From NCBI RefSeq assembly GCF_001005725.1, contig NZ_LBIC01000013.1:124001-188000 (forward strand): a stretch of 64,000 nt of DNA, in the 5' to 3' direction. The stretch's first letter is position 1; the number at the start of each line of letters is the position of its first letter. The stretch is from Sphingobium chungbukense (GTDB taxonomy: Bacteria > Pseudomonadota > Alphaproteobacteria > Sphingomonadales > Sphingomonadaceae). This document shows positions 36,533 to 43,720 of this stretch, in pieces. Made by a program: the position numbers and the translations under genes. The notes under the pieces are model-generated. The model was not told the DNA's origin. It saw only the letters and a program-made list of their open reading frames with translations, and did not search any database.

Positions 36533-36540
36533 AAGGGGGC
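36519..36540 (+). terminator. hairpin over the nuclease stop codon and transposon edge
   Basis: GCCCCCTT and AAGGGGGC form a perfect 8-bp stem around the loop CCCTGA, which contains the stop codon of the nuclease gene. The right arm is the first six bases of the transposon inverted repeat plus two A, so the hairpin may have been created by the insertion. Confidence 0.4.
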
Positions 36541-36572
36541 GTTTGCGGGAGGGGGCGGAATCCTACGCCAAG
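36535..36572 (+). repeat. outer transposon terminal inverted repeat, left
   Basis: 38 bp starting GGGGGCGTTTGCGGGAGG; matches the reverse complement of 47365-47402 at all but one position. Confidence 0.9.
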
Positions 36573-36598
36573 CTCGCCCAGATAGCCGGCGCGAGATC

Positions 36599-37129
36599 TT
36601 ACTTGTTGCTGCCTTCTACGGTCGCGCCAGAAAGGCGACGGCTCAGTTCTATCCGGCGATGGCTACGCATTTTGAAGGTGTCTGGCCCAACGCGCCGATA
36701 CTCAATGAAGCCGAGAGAACGCCAAAATCGCTCTGCCGCTTCATTCGCTTCCAGCACGGCCAACCGAATCTCTGTGGCACCTCTCGCAGCGGCCCAGCTT
36801 TCGACCGTCGAGTAAATTGAGCGTCCGACGCCACGACCACGCTGTGCGGCATCTACGATCATGAAGCCGAGATACCATGTGCCATCACGCGGATAATCGC
36901 GGAGGATGGCCGCGATTGCATATAGGCCGCCAGGCCCCTTCCATCCCAGGACAGCTTGATTGTGGGCGCTCTTTTCGGGCGGCACATCGGAGAAAAGCTC
37001 GCGAGCATCGTCCAGCGTGGGCGCGGCCCCGTCCTGCAACAGGAAATAGTCGCTGCAACGGTTGTACAGGTCTGCAACGTCTGCGGCGTCCGCTTGGGTA
37101 AGTTTGATCGGGGCTCCCGTCATCATCAT
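36599..37129 (-). CDS. GNAT-family acetyltransferase, transposon passenger
   Basis: 176 aa from the first of three ATGs at 37129, which overlaps the tnpR stop. The acetyl-CoA loop is QRGRGVGRSIYSTV, followed by LAVLEANEAAERFWRSLGF, the usual C-terminal GNAT pattern. It transfers an acetyl group from acetyl-CoA to an amine; the substrate is unknown, and both drug or toxin inactivation and protein acetylation fit. Its position between tnpR and the left inverted repeat marks it as cargo. It shares a promoter with tnpR. Confidence 0.85.
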   Translation of the reverse strand: MMMTGAPIKLTQADAADVADLYNRCSDYFLLQDGAAPTLDDARELFSDVPPEKSAHNQAVLGWKGPGGLYAIAAILRDYPRDGTWYLGFMIVDAAQRGRGVGRSIYSTVESWAAARGATEIRLAVLEANEAAERFWRSLGFIEYRRVGPDTFKMRSHRRIELSRRLSGATVEGSNK

Positions 37130-37746
37130 CGCGTTTTGGCAGCAAGCACGCGCTGACCGTAATCCCGGAGTTCCCCGTTGGGACCGACATAGCGGTAGAG
37201 AGTGACGCGCTCGATCCCGAGTTCCTTGCAGAGGTCGGAAACGGACGTGTCGCGTTGGGCCATAGCAGCCTGAGCGAGCCGCACCTGGGCCTTGGAGAGG
37301 GCGAACTTGCGGCCACCCTTGCGTCCCCGCGCGCGGGCAGCGGCCAGGCCAGCCATGGTGCGCTCGCGGATCATATCCCGCTCAAACTCCGCCAGTGTGG
37401 CAAAAATGCCGAACACCATCCGGCCCGATGGTGTCGTGGTGTCGATCTGCGCGCCCTTGCCGGTGAGCACCCGCAGACCGATACCGCGATCCGACAGATT
37501 CTGCACCGTGCTGACCAGGTGGGTGAGCGTTCGGCCGAGCCGGTCGAGCTTCCAAACGATGAGGACATCGCCGTCGCGCAACGATTTCAGGCAGGCGGCA
37601 AGACCGGGGCGATCATCACGGCTACCGGATGCACGATCATCATAGATATTGCCTGGCTCGACACCGGCAGCGCGAAGGGCATCGTGCTGCAGGTCGAGCG
37701 ACTGCGAGCCGTCGGCTTTGGACACGCGGGCGTAGCCGATCAGCAT
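37126..37746 (-). CDS. tnpR: serine resolvase (TnpR) of the outer transposon
   Basis: 206 aa from the ATG at 37746. The N-terminal catalytic domain starts MLIGYARVSKADGSQ with the nucleophile Ser; conserved VWKLDRLGRTLTHL and EFERDMIRERT follow, then a C-terminal helix-turn-helix (TSVSDLCKELGIERVTLYRYV). It resolves cointegrates at the res site that separates it from the divergent tnpA. The coding frame is intact although tnpA is broken. Confidence 0.9.
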   Translation of the reverse strand: MLIGYARVSKADGSQSLDLQHDALRAAGVEPGNIYDDRASGSRDDRPGLAACLKSLRDGDVLIVWKLDRLGRTLTHLVSTVQNLSDRGIGLRVLTGKGAQIDTTTPSGRMVFGIFATLAEFERDMIRERTMAGLAAARARGRKGGRKFALSKAQVRLAQAAMAQRDTSVSDLCKELGIERVTLYRYVGPNGELRDYGQRVLAAKTR

Positions 37747-37871
37747 GGATCACAAACGAAGGTTTGAGGCGGTGACGAACATGAGCACATAAGATTGGGC
37801 TATTGTGTATCTTAACCAGCATCTCAATCAAGCTATCTCAAACCGTAGCTCGGAAAGAATAAGGAGCATGT
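37747..37871. promoter_or_regulatory. probable res site and divergent tnpR/tnpA promoters
   Basis: 125 bp between divergent tnpR and tnpA. It contains nested inverted repeats: GGTTTGAG (37761-37768) with CTCAAACC (37837-37844), and TAAGAT (37790-37795) with ATCTTA (37809-37814). This is the place and structure expected for a Tn3-family res site. The tnpA ribosome site AAGGAG is at 37861-37866. Confidence 0.6.
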
Positions 37872-40143
37872 ATGCCGCGTCGCGTGACCCTGACCGATCG
37901 ACAGCGCGAGGCGCTGCTTCACTTGCCGGTCGATCAAGGTGAGCTGCTGCGGCACTATACCCTCAGCGATGAGGATCTCGGGCATATCCGCCAGCGCCGG
38001 CGCGCCCACAATCGTTTTGGCTTCGCGCTGCAACTGTGCGTCCTGCGCTACCCGGGCCGGGTGCTCGCTCCTGGCGAGTTGATCCCGGCGCAGGTATCGG
38101 ATTTCATCGCGGCCCAGCTCGGCCTGACCAGCGACGATCTACTCCTCTATGCCGCGCGCGAGGAGACCCGGCACGAGCATCTGGCGGACCTTCGCCGAAT
38201 CTACGGCTATCGCTCCTTTTCGGGGCGGGGCGCACGGGATTTGCGCGAATGGATCGCTCGGGAAGCCGAGGCGGCGACATCGAATGAGGATCTTGCCCGT
38301 CGCTTCGTTGCGGAGTGTCGCCGCACCCGCACGATCCTTCCCGGCTCCTCGACGATCGAGCGCCTTTGCGCCGATGCGCTGGTTGAGGCCGAGCGCCGGA
38401 TCGAGGATCTTATCGCCCATCGCATCACGCCAACCCTGAGCGAGAATTTGGCTCACCTGTTGGAGGATACGGTGGATGGTCGCGTCACGCGCTTCGTATG
38501 GCTGCGACAGTTCGAGGTTGGCGCAAATTCAGCAGCCGCTAACCGGCTGATGGATCGACTGGAATATCTTCAAAGGTTCGATCTTCCGGCGGATTTGCTG
38601 GACGGCGTGCCGGCGCATCGTGTGACCCGGCTTCGCCGGCAGGGCGAGCGCTATTACGCCGACGGCATGCGTGATCTGCCCGAAGACAGGCGGCTTGCGA
38701 TCCTCGCTGTCTGCACCCTGGAATGGCGGTCATCGCTGGCCGATGTCATCGTGGAGACCCACGATCGCATCGTAGGCCGTCTCTATCGGGCCTCCGAACG
38801 CCTTTGCAACACCAGGATCGCCGACGAAAAGGCGGCCGTTCGGGACACGCTGAAGTCCTTTGCCGAAATCGGTGGTGCTTTGCTTGGAGCGCAGGACGAT
38901 GGCACGGCCCTGGACGGGATAATCGCCACCGGGCCTGGCTGGGAACGGTTCAGAACCCTTGTCGCCACGGCCTCCGCGCTGACCAACGTGCTCGCGGCCG
39001 ACCCGCTCAGCCGTGTGCTGGACGGCTATCACCGTTTCCGCCTCTACGCGCCCAGGATGCTGCGCCTGCTCGACATGCAGGCGGCGCCGATCGCCACGCC
39101 TCTTCTGGCGGCCGTTGCGATGCTGCGTAACGGGATCAAGGTCGATCCGCCGGTGGATTTTCTACGTCCCAACTCGAAATGGCATCGTCATCTTCGCGCT
39201 GAGCCCAGCGGCGACCACCGGCTTTGGGAAATCGCGGTGCTGTTCCACATCCGCGACGCCTTCCGGTCCGGTGACATATGGTTGGCGGGATCGCGCCGCT
39301 ATGGCGACCTCAAGCAGCTTCTGGTCCCGCCACAGGCGATAGAGCAGACCGCGCGGCTCGCCGAGCCGCTGCGACCCGGCGAATGGCTGGCCGAGCGCAG
39401 GGCTCGACTGGATACACGGCTGAAGGAGTTTGGCCGCGCGGCGCGAACCGGCACGATCCCAGGCGGCATCATCGAGAACGGCAAGCTGCACATCGACAAG
39501 CTGAGGGCCGACACGCCCGAAGGGCCGAGGATCTCGTGCTCGATCTCTATCAACAGCTCCCGCCCGCGAGGATCACCGATCTGTTGCTGGAAGTCGATGA
39601 GCGAACCGGATTTTCCGAGGCGTTCACGCATCTGCGCACCGGCGCGCCCTGCAGCGACCGGATCGGCCTGATGAACGTGTTGCTGGCGGAAGGCGTCAAT
39701 CTCGGTTTGCGCAAGATGGCGGCGGCGACCAACACGCACAGCTTCTGGGAATTGCTGCGGATCGCGCGCTGGCATGTCGAAGGCAGCGCCTATGATCGGG
39801 CGCTCGCCATGATCGTGGAGGCCCACGCCGCCCTGCCCATGGCCGCCTTCTGGGGACAAGGGCAATCGGCATCCAGCGACGGGCAGTTCTTCCTTGCTAA
39901 CGAGCAGGGCGAGGCGATGAATCTGATCAACGCGAAATATGGCAACGTCCCGGGCCTCAAGGGATACAGCCATGTGTCCGATCAATATGCGCCGTTCGCA
40001 ACCCAGGTGATCCCGGCAACGGTCAGCGAGGCTCCCTATATCCTGGACGGGCTGCTCATGAATGACGCGGGCCGCCGCGTTCGCCAGCATTTTGCCGACA
40101 CGGGCGGCTTCACCGATCATGTGTTCGCCGCCTGCGCCTTGCT
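37872..40143 (+). pseudogene. tnpA: outer transposon tnpA, N-terminal and middle part, frameshifted and interrupted
   Basis: Tn3-family transposase beginning MPRRVTLTDRQREALL with a good ribosome site. The frame is intact to about 39520. A G seems to be missing from the run at 39522-39524: reading GAA GGG GCC GAG would join HIDKLRADTPEG to EDLVLDLYQQLPP. The second frame then continues through SASSDGQFFLA and YSHVSDQYAPF, the first two catalytic aspartates, to ACALL at 40143. There the mercury transposon has inserted, and the gene resumes at 46756. Confidence 0.88.
40139..40143. repeat. target-site duplication of inner transposon, left
   Basis: TTGCT directly before the inner left inverted repeat; the same five bases follow the right repeat at 46751-46755. 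Removing one copy together with the insert restores the outer tnpA frame (ACALLGYRFAP). Confidence 0.93.
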
Positions 40144-40191
40144 GGCGTCACCTCAAGCTTTGTACGCTGAACAACGATTTTCCGGACATAA
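40144..40191 (+). repeat. inner transposon terminal inverted repeat, left
   Basis: Starts GGCGTCACCTCAAGCTTTGT and ends GGACATAA; differs from the reverse complement of 46703-46750 at seven of 48 positions. Confidence 0.88.
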
Positions 40192-40205
40192 TGTGAACAT
40201 TGGTG

Positions 40206-40766
40206 TCAGGCAGCGGCGCGAAGGTACTGGTAGAGGGTTTCGCGGCTGATGCCCATGTCGCGCGCGATGGTCGCCTTGCGTTCACCGGCGGCAACGCGGC
40301 GGTGCAGATCGGCAATCATCTCATCCGAGAGCGACCGTTTCCGCCCCCGATAGGCGCCGCGCTGCCGAGCGATCGCAATGCCTTCGCGTTGCCGTTCGCG
40401 GATCAGGGCGCGCTCGAACTCAGCAAACGCACCCATGACCGAGAGCATCAGATTGGCCATCGGGGAGTCCTCCCCCGAGAAGGACAGGCTTTCCTTCTCA
40501 AACTCGATCCGGATACCTCGCTTGGTGAGGCCCTGGACCAGCTTGCGCAGGTCATCCAGATTGCGGGCCAACCGATCCATGCTGTGGACGACGACGGTAT
40601 CGCCTTCGCGGGCGAAAGTGAGCAGAGCCTCAAGCTGGGGGCGGTTGACGTCCTTGCCCGATGCCTTGTCGGTGAAGGTCCGATCGAGCGACTGACCTTC
40701 CAATTGGCGATCCACATTCTGATCGAACGTGCTGACCCGGACATAGCCGATCCGTTGCCCCTTCAC
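40206..40766 (-). CDS. tnpR: serine resolvase (TnpR) of the mercury transposon
   Basis: 186 aa from the ATG at 40766. The catalytic domain starts GQRIGYVRVSTFDQN with the nucleophile Ser; VVHSMDRLARNLDDL and EFERALIRERQREG are conserved, and the C terminus is a helix-turn-helix (KATIARDMGISRETLYQYL). It is of the short Tn3/Tn21 type and distinct from the outer tnpR. It ends about 15 bases from the left inverted repeat and resolves cointegrates at the adjacent res region. Confidence 0.92.
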   Translation of the reverse strand: MKGQRIGYVRVSTFDQNVDRQLEGQSLDRTFTDKASGKDVNRPQLEALLTFAREGDTVVVHSMDRLARNLDDLRKLVQGLTKRGIRIEFEKESLSFSGEDSPMANLMLSVMGAFAEFERALIRERQREGIAIARQRGAYRGRKRSLSDEMIADLHRRVAAGERKATIARDMGISRETLYQYLRAAA

Positions 40767-40936
40767 TGCGCACTCTCTCCATCAAAATGTCAGGTTGAAA
40801 TCTATGATACGCAACGACATTCGTCAACAAATTCCGTTTAGTACCCTAATCTGACAGAAACCGCGGTAGCGCCCTGACGTCCGGTTAGGCTATACTCCAA
40901 GCTGACATCACAAAATCAAATCCCTCAAAGATGGCG
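40767..40936. promoter_or_regulatory. probable res site of the mercury transposon
   Basis: 170 bp between the starts of tnpR and the end of merR. It holds TGTCAGGTT followed about 50 bases later by AATCTGACA, and further on GACGTCCGGTTAGG and AAGCTGACA, similar to resolvase half-sites of Tn3-family elements. The tnpR promoter should also lie here. Confidence 0.55.
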
Positions 40937-41359
40937 TCAATTGCCTTGATGGGGTAAAAACTGGAGTGCTTCCAGGATGGGACATTCGGCAACGTCATCT
41001 CCAGTGCATCTGGCTAACGTGGTCGCCAGCGTCACCTCTATCTTCTGCAAATCTGCAATGCGGCGGCGGACATCTTCAAGGTGGAGTTCGGTTCTCGCCA
41101 TAACCTCCGCGCAGGTTTGTGCACCGGTATCGGTGAGCGACAACAATGACCGTATCTCATCCATTGCATAGCCAAGGTCGCGCGCGCGCAGGATGAACTG
41201 CAACCTTTGCACCAGTTCCGGCGAATAGACGCGGTAGCCGTTGGAACTGCGAGGCGGCCCCGGCAGCAATCCCACCTTCTCGTAATAGCGGATGGTTTCG
41301 AGATTGCAGCCTGTTTTCCGGGCAAGCTGGGCACGCAAGATGCCGACCTGTTGCTCCAT
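40937..41359 (-). CDS. merR: mercury-responsive regulator MerR
   Basis: 140 aa. The ATG at 41359 has AGAGG about nine bases upstream; a longer in-frame opening would run into the mer promoter. The N terminus contains the helix-turn-helix LARKTGCNLETIRYYEKVGLL. Cys83, Cys118 and Cys126 (RCTGDDVAECPI) fit the three-Cys Hg(II) site, although the loop between the last two is one residue shorter than I recall in Tn501 MerR. It is divergent from merTPA and should repress without and activate with Hg(II) at the dyad 41377-41391. Confidence 0.93.
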   Translation of the reverse strand: MEQQVGILRAQLARKTGCNLETIRYYEKVGLLPGPPRSSNGYRVYSPELVQRLQFILRARDLGYAMDEIRSLLSLTDTGAQTCAEVMARTELHLEDVRRRIADLQKIEVTLATTLARCTGDDVAECPILEALQFLPHQGN

Positions 41360-41370
41360 GAAAATACCTC

Positions 41371-41401
41371 TTGAGTCTGTAGTGGCTACAGAGCCTACAC
41401 T
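41371..41401 (+). promoter_or_regulatory. mer operator/promoter for merTPA
   Basis: -35 TTGAGT (41371-41376) and -10 TACACT (41396-41401) with a 19-bp spacer containing the perfect dyad CTGTAG-TGG-CTACAG (41377-41391). The 19-bp spacing is diagnostic of MerR-activated promoters. Confidence 0.88.
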
Positions 41402-41435
41402 GCGAATCACTCAGTTGGAACAAGGGATTCAAGCC

Positions 41436-41831
41436 ATGGTCTCAACGCCGGAAGCGGGACAGCCAGCCCTCACCGAAAACCACGAGCCGAAGCAGGCAAA
41501 CTGGGTTGCGGCGGGCGCATTGATCGGCGCGGGGCTCGCCTCGGCTTGCTGCGTCGTCCCGCTACTGTTGGTTATGCTCGGAATTTCCGGCGCGTGGATC
41601 GCCAACCTGACGGCGCTCGAACCTTACAAGCCCTATGTCGCAGGCGTAACGCTCGCGCTGCTCGGCTACGGCTTCTGGCATGTCTATTTCAAGCCGAAAC
41701 CGCCCTGTGAAGACGGTTCCTACTGCGCTCGTCCACAATCGGCTTGGACCACCAAGGCGGTGCTGTGGCTGGGCCTTGCCGTCGCCATCCTGGCGCTCAC
41801 CATCGACTGGTGGGCACCCTGGTTCTATTGA
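41436..41831 (+). CDS. merT: mercuric ion transporter MerT
   Basis: 131 aa. The ATG at 41436 lies after the promoter and has CAAGGGA upstream. Three membrane helices; the first carries the vicinal Cys pair 38-39 (GLASACCVVPLLLV) that accepts Hg(II) from MerP. A second Cys pair (91 and 97, PPCEDGSYC) sits on the cytoplasmic loop and hands Hg(II) to MerA. The N-terminal extension of about 20 polar residues is longer than in Tn501 MerT. It imports Hg(II) into the cytoplasm for reduction. Confidence 0.93.
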   Translation: MVSTPEAGQPALTENHEPKQANWVAAGALIGAGLASACCVVPLLLVMLGISGAWIANLTALEPYKPYVAGVTLALLGYGFWHVYFKPKPPCEDGSYCARPQSAWTTKAVLWLGLAVAILALTIDWWAPWFY

Positions 41832-41843
41832 AAGGAAATACCC

Positions 41844-42173
41844 ATGAAAAAGACAGTATGTATCGCTATGGCCGTGCTGGCTATGGCTGGCGGCGGGGTC
41901 GCCTATGCAGTTAGTGGCACGGCGCAAGATCGCCCCGCGGCTACCGCAACCGCTCAGAAGCAAACCACCTTTGCCATAGAGAACATGACCTGCGCCACCT
42001 GCCCGATCACCGTGAAGAAGGCGATGGAAGGCGTCGCCGGGGTAACGGCGGTCACGGTCGATTTCGCAGCCAAGACCGCGCGCGCAACCTATAACCCGCG
42101 CCGCACCAATGCTGCTGCGATTGCCGCTGCATCAACCAACGCGGGTTATCCGGCGCGCGCTATTCAAAACTGA
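41844..42173 (+). CDS. merP: periplasmic mercury-binding protein MerP
   Basis: 109 aa. The ATG at 41844 is preceded by GAAAGGAAATACCC. A signal peptide is followed by a linker and an HMA domain with NMTCATCPITVKKAM, in which Cys50 and Cys53 bind Hg(II). It passes Hg(II) to MerT. The mature protein has a longer linker (about residues 25-42) than classical MerP. Spacing to merT is 12 bases. Confidence 0.93.
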   Translation: MKKTVCIAMAVLAMAGGGVAYAVSGTAQDRPAATATAQKQTTFAIENMTCATCPITVKKAMEGVAGVTAVTVDFAAKTARATYNPRRTNAAAIAAASTNAGYPARAIQN

Positions 42174-42210
42174 GCGGGGCGCCGCCAGCGCCTCAAGAAA
42201 GCGATAAGCA

Positions 42211-43629
42211 ATGAACGACTGTTGCAACCGCCCCGGGCAGGAAGGATTTGACGTGGCCGTCATCGGCGCGGGTTCTGCCGGGTTCTCCGCCGCGATCGCC
42301 GCTGCCGATCTGGGCGCGAAAGTGGCGCTCGTCGGTCACGGCACGATTGGCGGCACCTGTGTCAATGTTGGCTGCGTTCCTTCCAAGACGCTGATCCGCG
42401 CCGCCGAAGCGGTGCATGGTGGGCTTGCCGCCGCGCGCTTTCCCGGCCTTGGGGGCGCTGTCCAGATGGATGACTGGTCCGTATTGGCGGCGTCGAAGGA
42501 CGATCTTGTCACGACGCTGCGCCAAAAAAAATATGTCGATCTGCTGCCCGCCTATGACGGTGTGAGCTATATCGAGGGCAAGGCACGCTTTGCCGATGGT
42601 GCGCTGATTGTCGGCGATGCGCCCATGAAGGTCGGCAAGGTCATATTGGTGATGGGTGCGCACGCCGCCGTGCCGCCGATTCCGGGGATGGACAGCGTGC
42701 CCTACCTAACCAGCACATCGGCGCTGGCGCTGGATCGCTTGCCCAAATCGCTGCTGGTGATCGGTGGCGGGGTGATCGGGGTAGAACTGGGACAGATGTT
42801 TTCGCGTCTGGGCGTTGATGTCACCATCTGCTGCCGAAGCCGCCTGCTCCCCGAAATGGACCCGGAAGTGAGTGCCGCGCTGAAAAACTATTTGGAAGCC
42901 GAGGGCGTGCGGGTTTGCGCAGGTGTCGGCTATCAGCGTATCGCCCAAACACAGAGCGGGGTCGAATTGACCTGCGAGGGGCATTGTGACACCGTCGCGG
43001 CGGAACAGGTGCTCATCGCCACCGGACGCCGACCCAATAGCGACGGGCTTGGGCTGGAGGAGCGCGGCATAGTGCTTGCCCGTAATGGTGGAATCGTCGT
43101 CGATGACCACCTCGAAACGTCGGTTCCAGGCATTTACGCGGCGGGCGATGTAACGGGACGGGACCAGTTCGTCTACATGGCCGCCTATGGCGCAAAACTG
43201 GCCGCGCGCAACGCGGTGACGGGCAACCAATACCGCTACGACAATTCCTCCATGCCATCCGTCGTCTTCACCGACCCGCAAGTCGCCAGCGCCGGCCTCA
43301 CTGAAACGACAGCACGGGCGCAAGGCCTGGACATCAAGGTTTCGCTGCTCCCGCTCGATGCTGTGCCAAGGGCACTGGCAGCACGCGATACGCGGGGTCT
43401 CATCAAACTGATTGCCGACAAGGCGAACGACCGTTTGCTGGGCGGCCAGATCATGGCACCCGAAGGCGCGGATTCGATCCAGACACTGGTGCTGGCGATC
43501 AAACACGGCATGACCACCCTGGAATTGGGTGCAACGATATTTCCTTACCTGACCACTGTGGAAGGCCTCAAACTGGCGGCCCAAACGTTTGATAAGGATG
43601 TCGCCAAACTGTCTTGCTGCGCCGGGTGA
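42211..43629 (+). CDS. merA: mercuric reductase MerA, short form
   Basis: 472 aa from the ATG at 42211. FAD domain IGAGSAGFSAAIAAADLG, redox-active disulfide GGTCVNVGCVPSK (Cys50 and Cys55), NAD(P)H domain VIGGGVIGVELGQMFSRLG and C-terminal vicinal cysteines 469-470 (KLSCCAG) that receive Hg(II). It lacks the N-terminal HMA domain of Tn501 MerA, as do many alphaproteobacterial forms; only a short NDCCNRPG segment precedes the FAD domain. It reduces Hg(II) to Hg(0) with NADPH in the cytoplasm. Confidence 0.95.
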   Translation: MNDCCNRPGQEGFDVAVIGAGSAGFSAAIAAADLGAKVALVGHGTIGGTCVNVGCVPSKTLIRAAEAVHGGLAAARFPGLGGAVQMDDWSVLAASKDDLVTTLRQKKYVDLLPAYDGVSYIEGKARFADGALIVGDAPMKVGKVILVMGAHAAVPPIPGMDSVPYLTSTSALALDRLPKSLLVIGGGVIGVELGQMFSRLGVDVTICCRSRLLPEMDPEVSAALKNYLEAEGVRVCAGVGYQRIAQTQSGVELTCEGHCDTVAAEQVLIATGRRPNSDGLGLEERGIVLARNGGIVVDDHLETSVPGIYAAGDVTGRDQFVYMAAYGAKLAARNAVTGNQYRYDNSSMPSVVFTDPQVASAGLTETTARAQGLDIKVSLLPLDAVPRALAARDTRGLIKLIADKANDRLLGGQIMAPEGADSIQTLVLAIKHGMTTLELGATIFPYLTTVEGLKLAAQTFDKDVAKLSCCAG

Positions 43630-43720
43630 TTGCTCGGGGATCAACCGGCAACGAATGGCCTCCCTCCAGTGCAAGCCGCTTTGGTGTCAATTTTGTTATT
43701 CGCCTCAGCGGGAGAGCAAA

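Noticed and set aside
36519..36540. Hairpin read as part of the transposon target duplication
   Set aside because: The flanking five bases do not match the right flank at 47403-47407, so it is not a target duplication.
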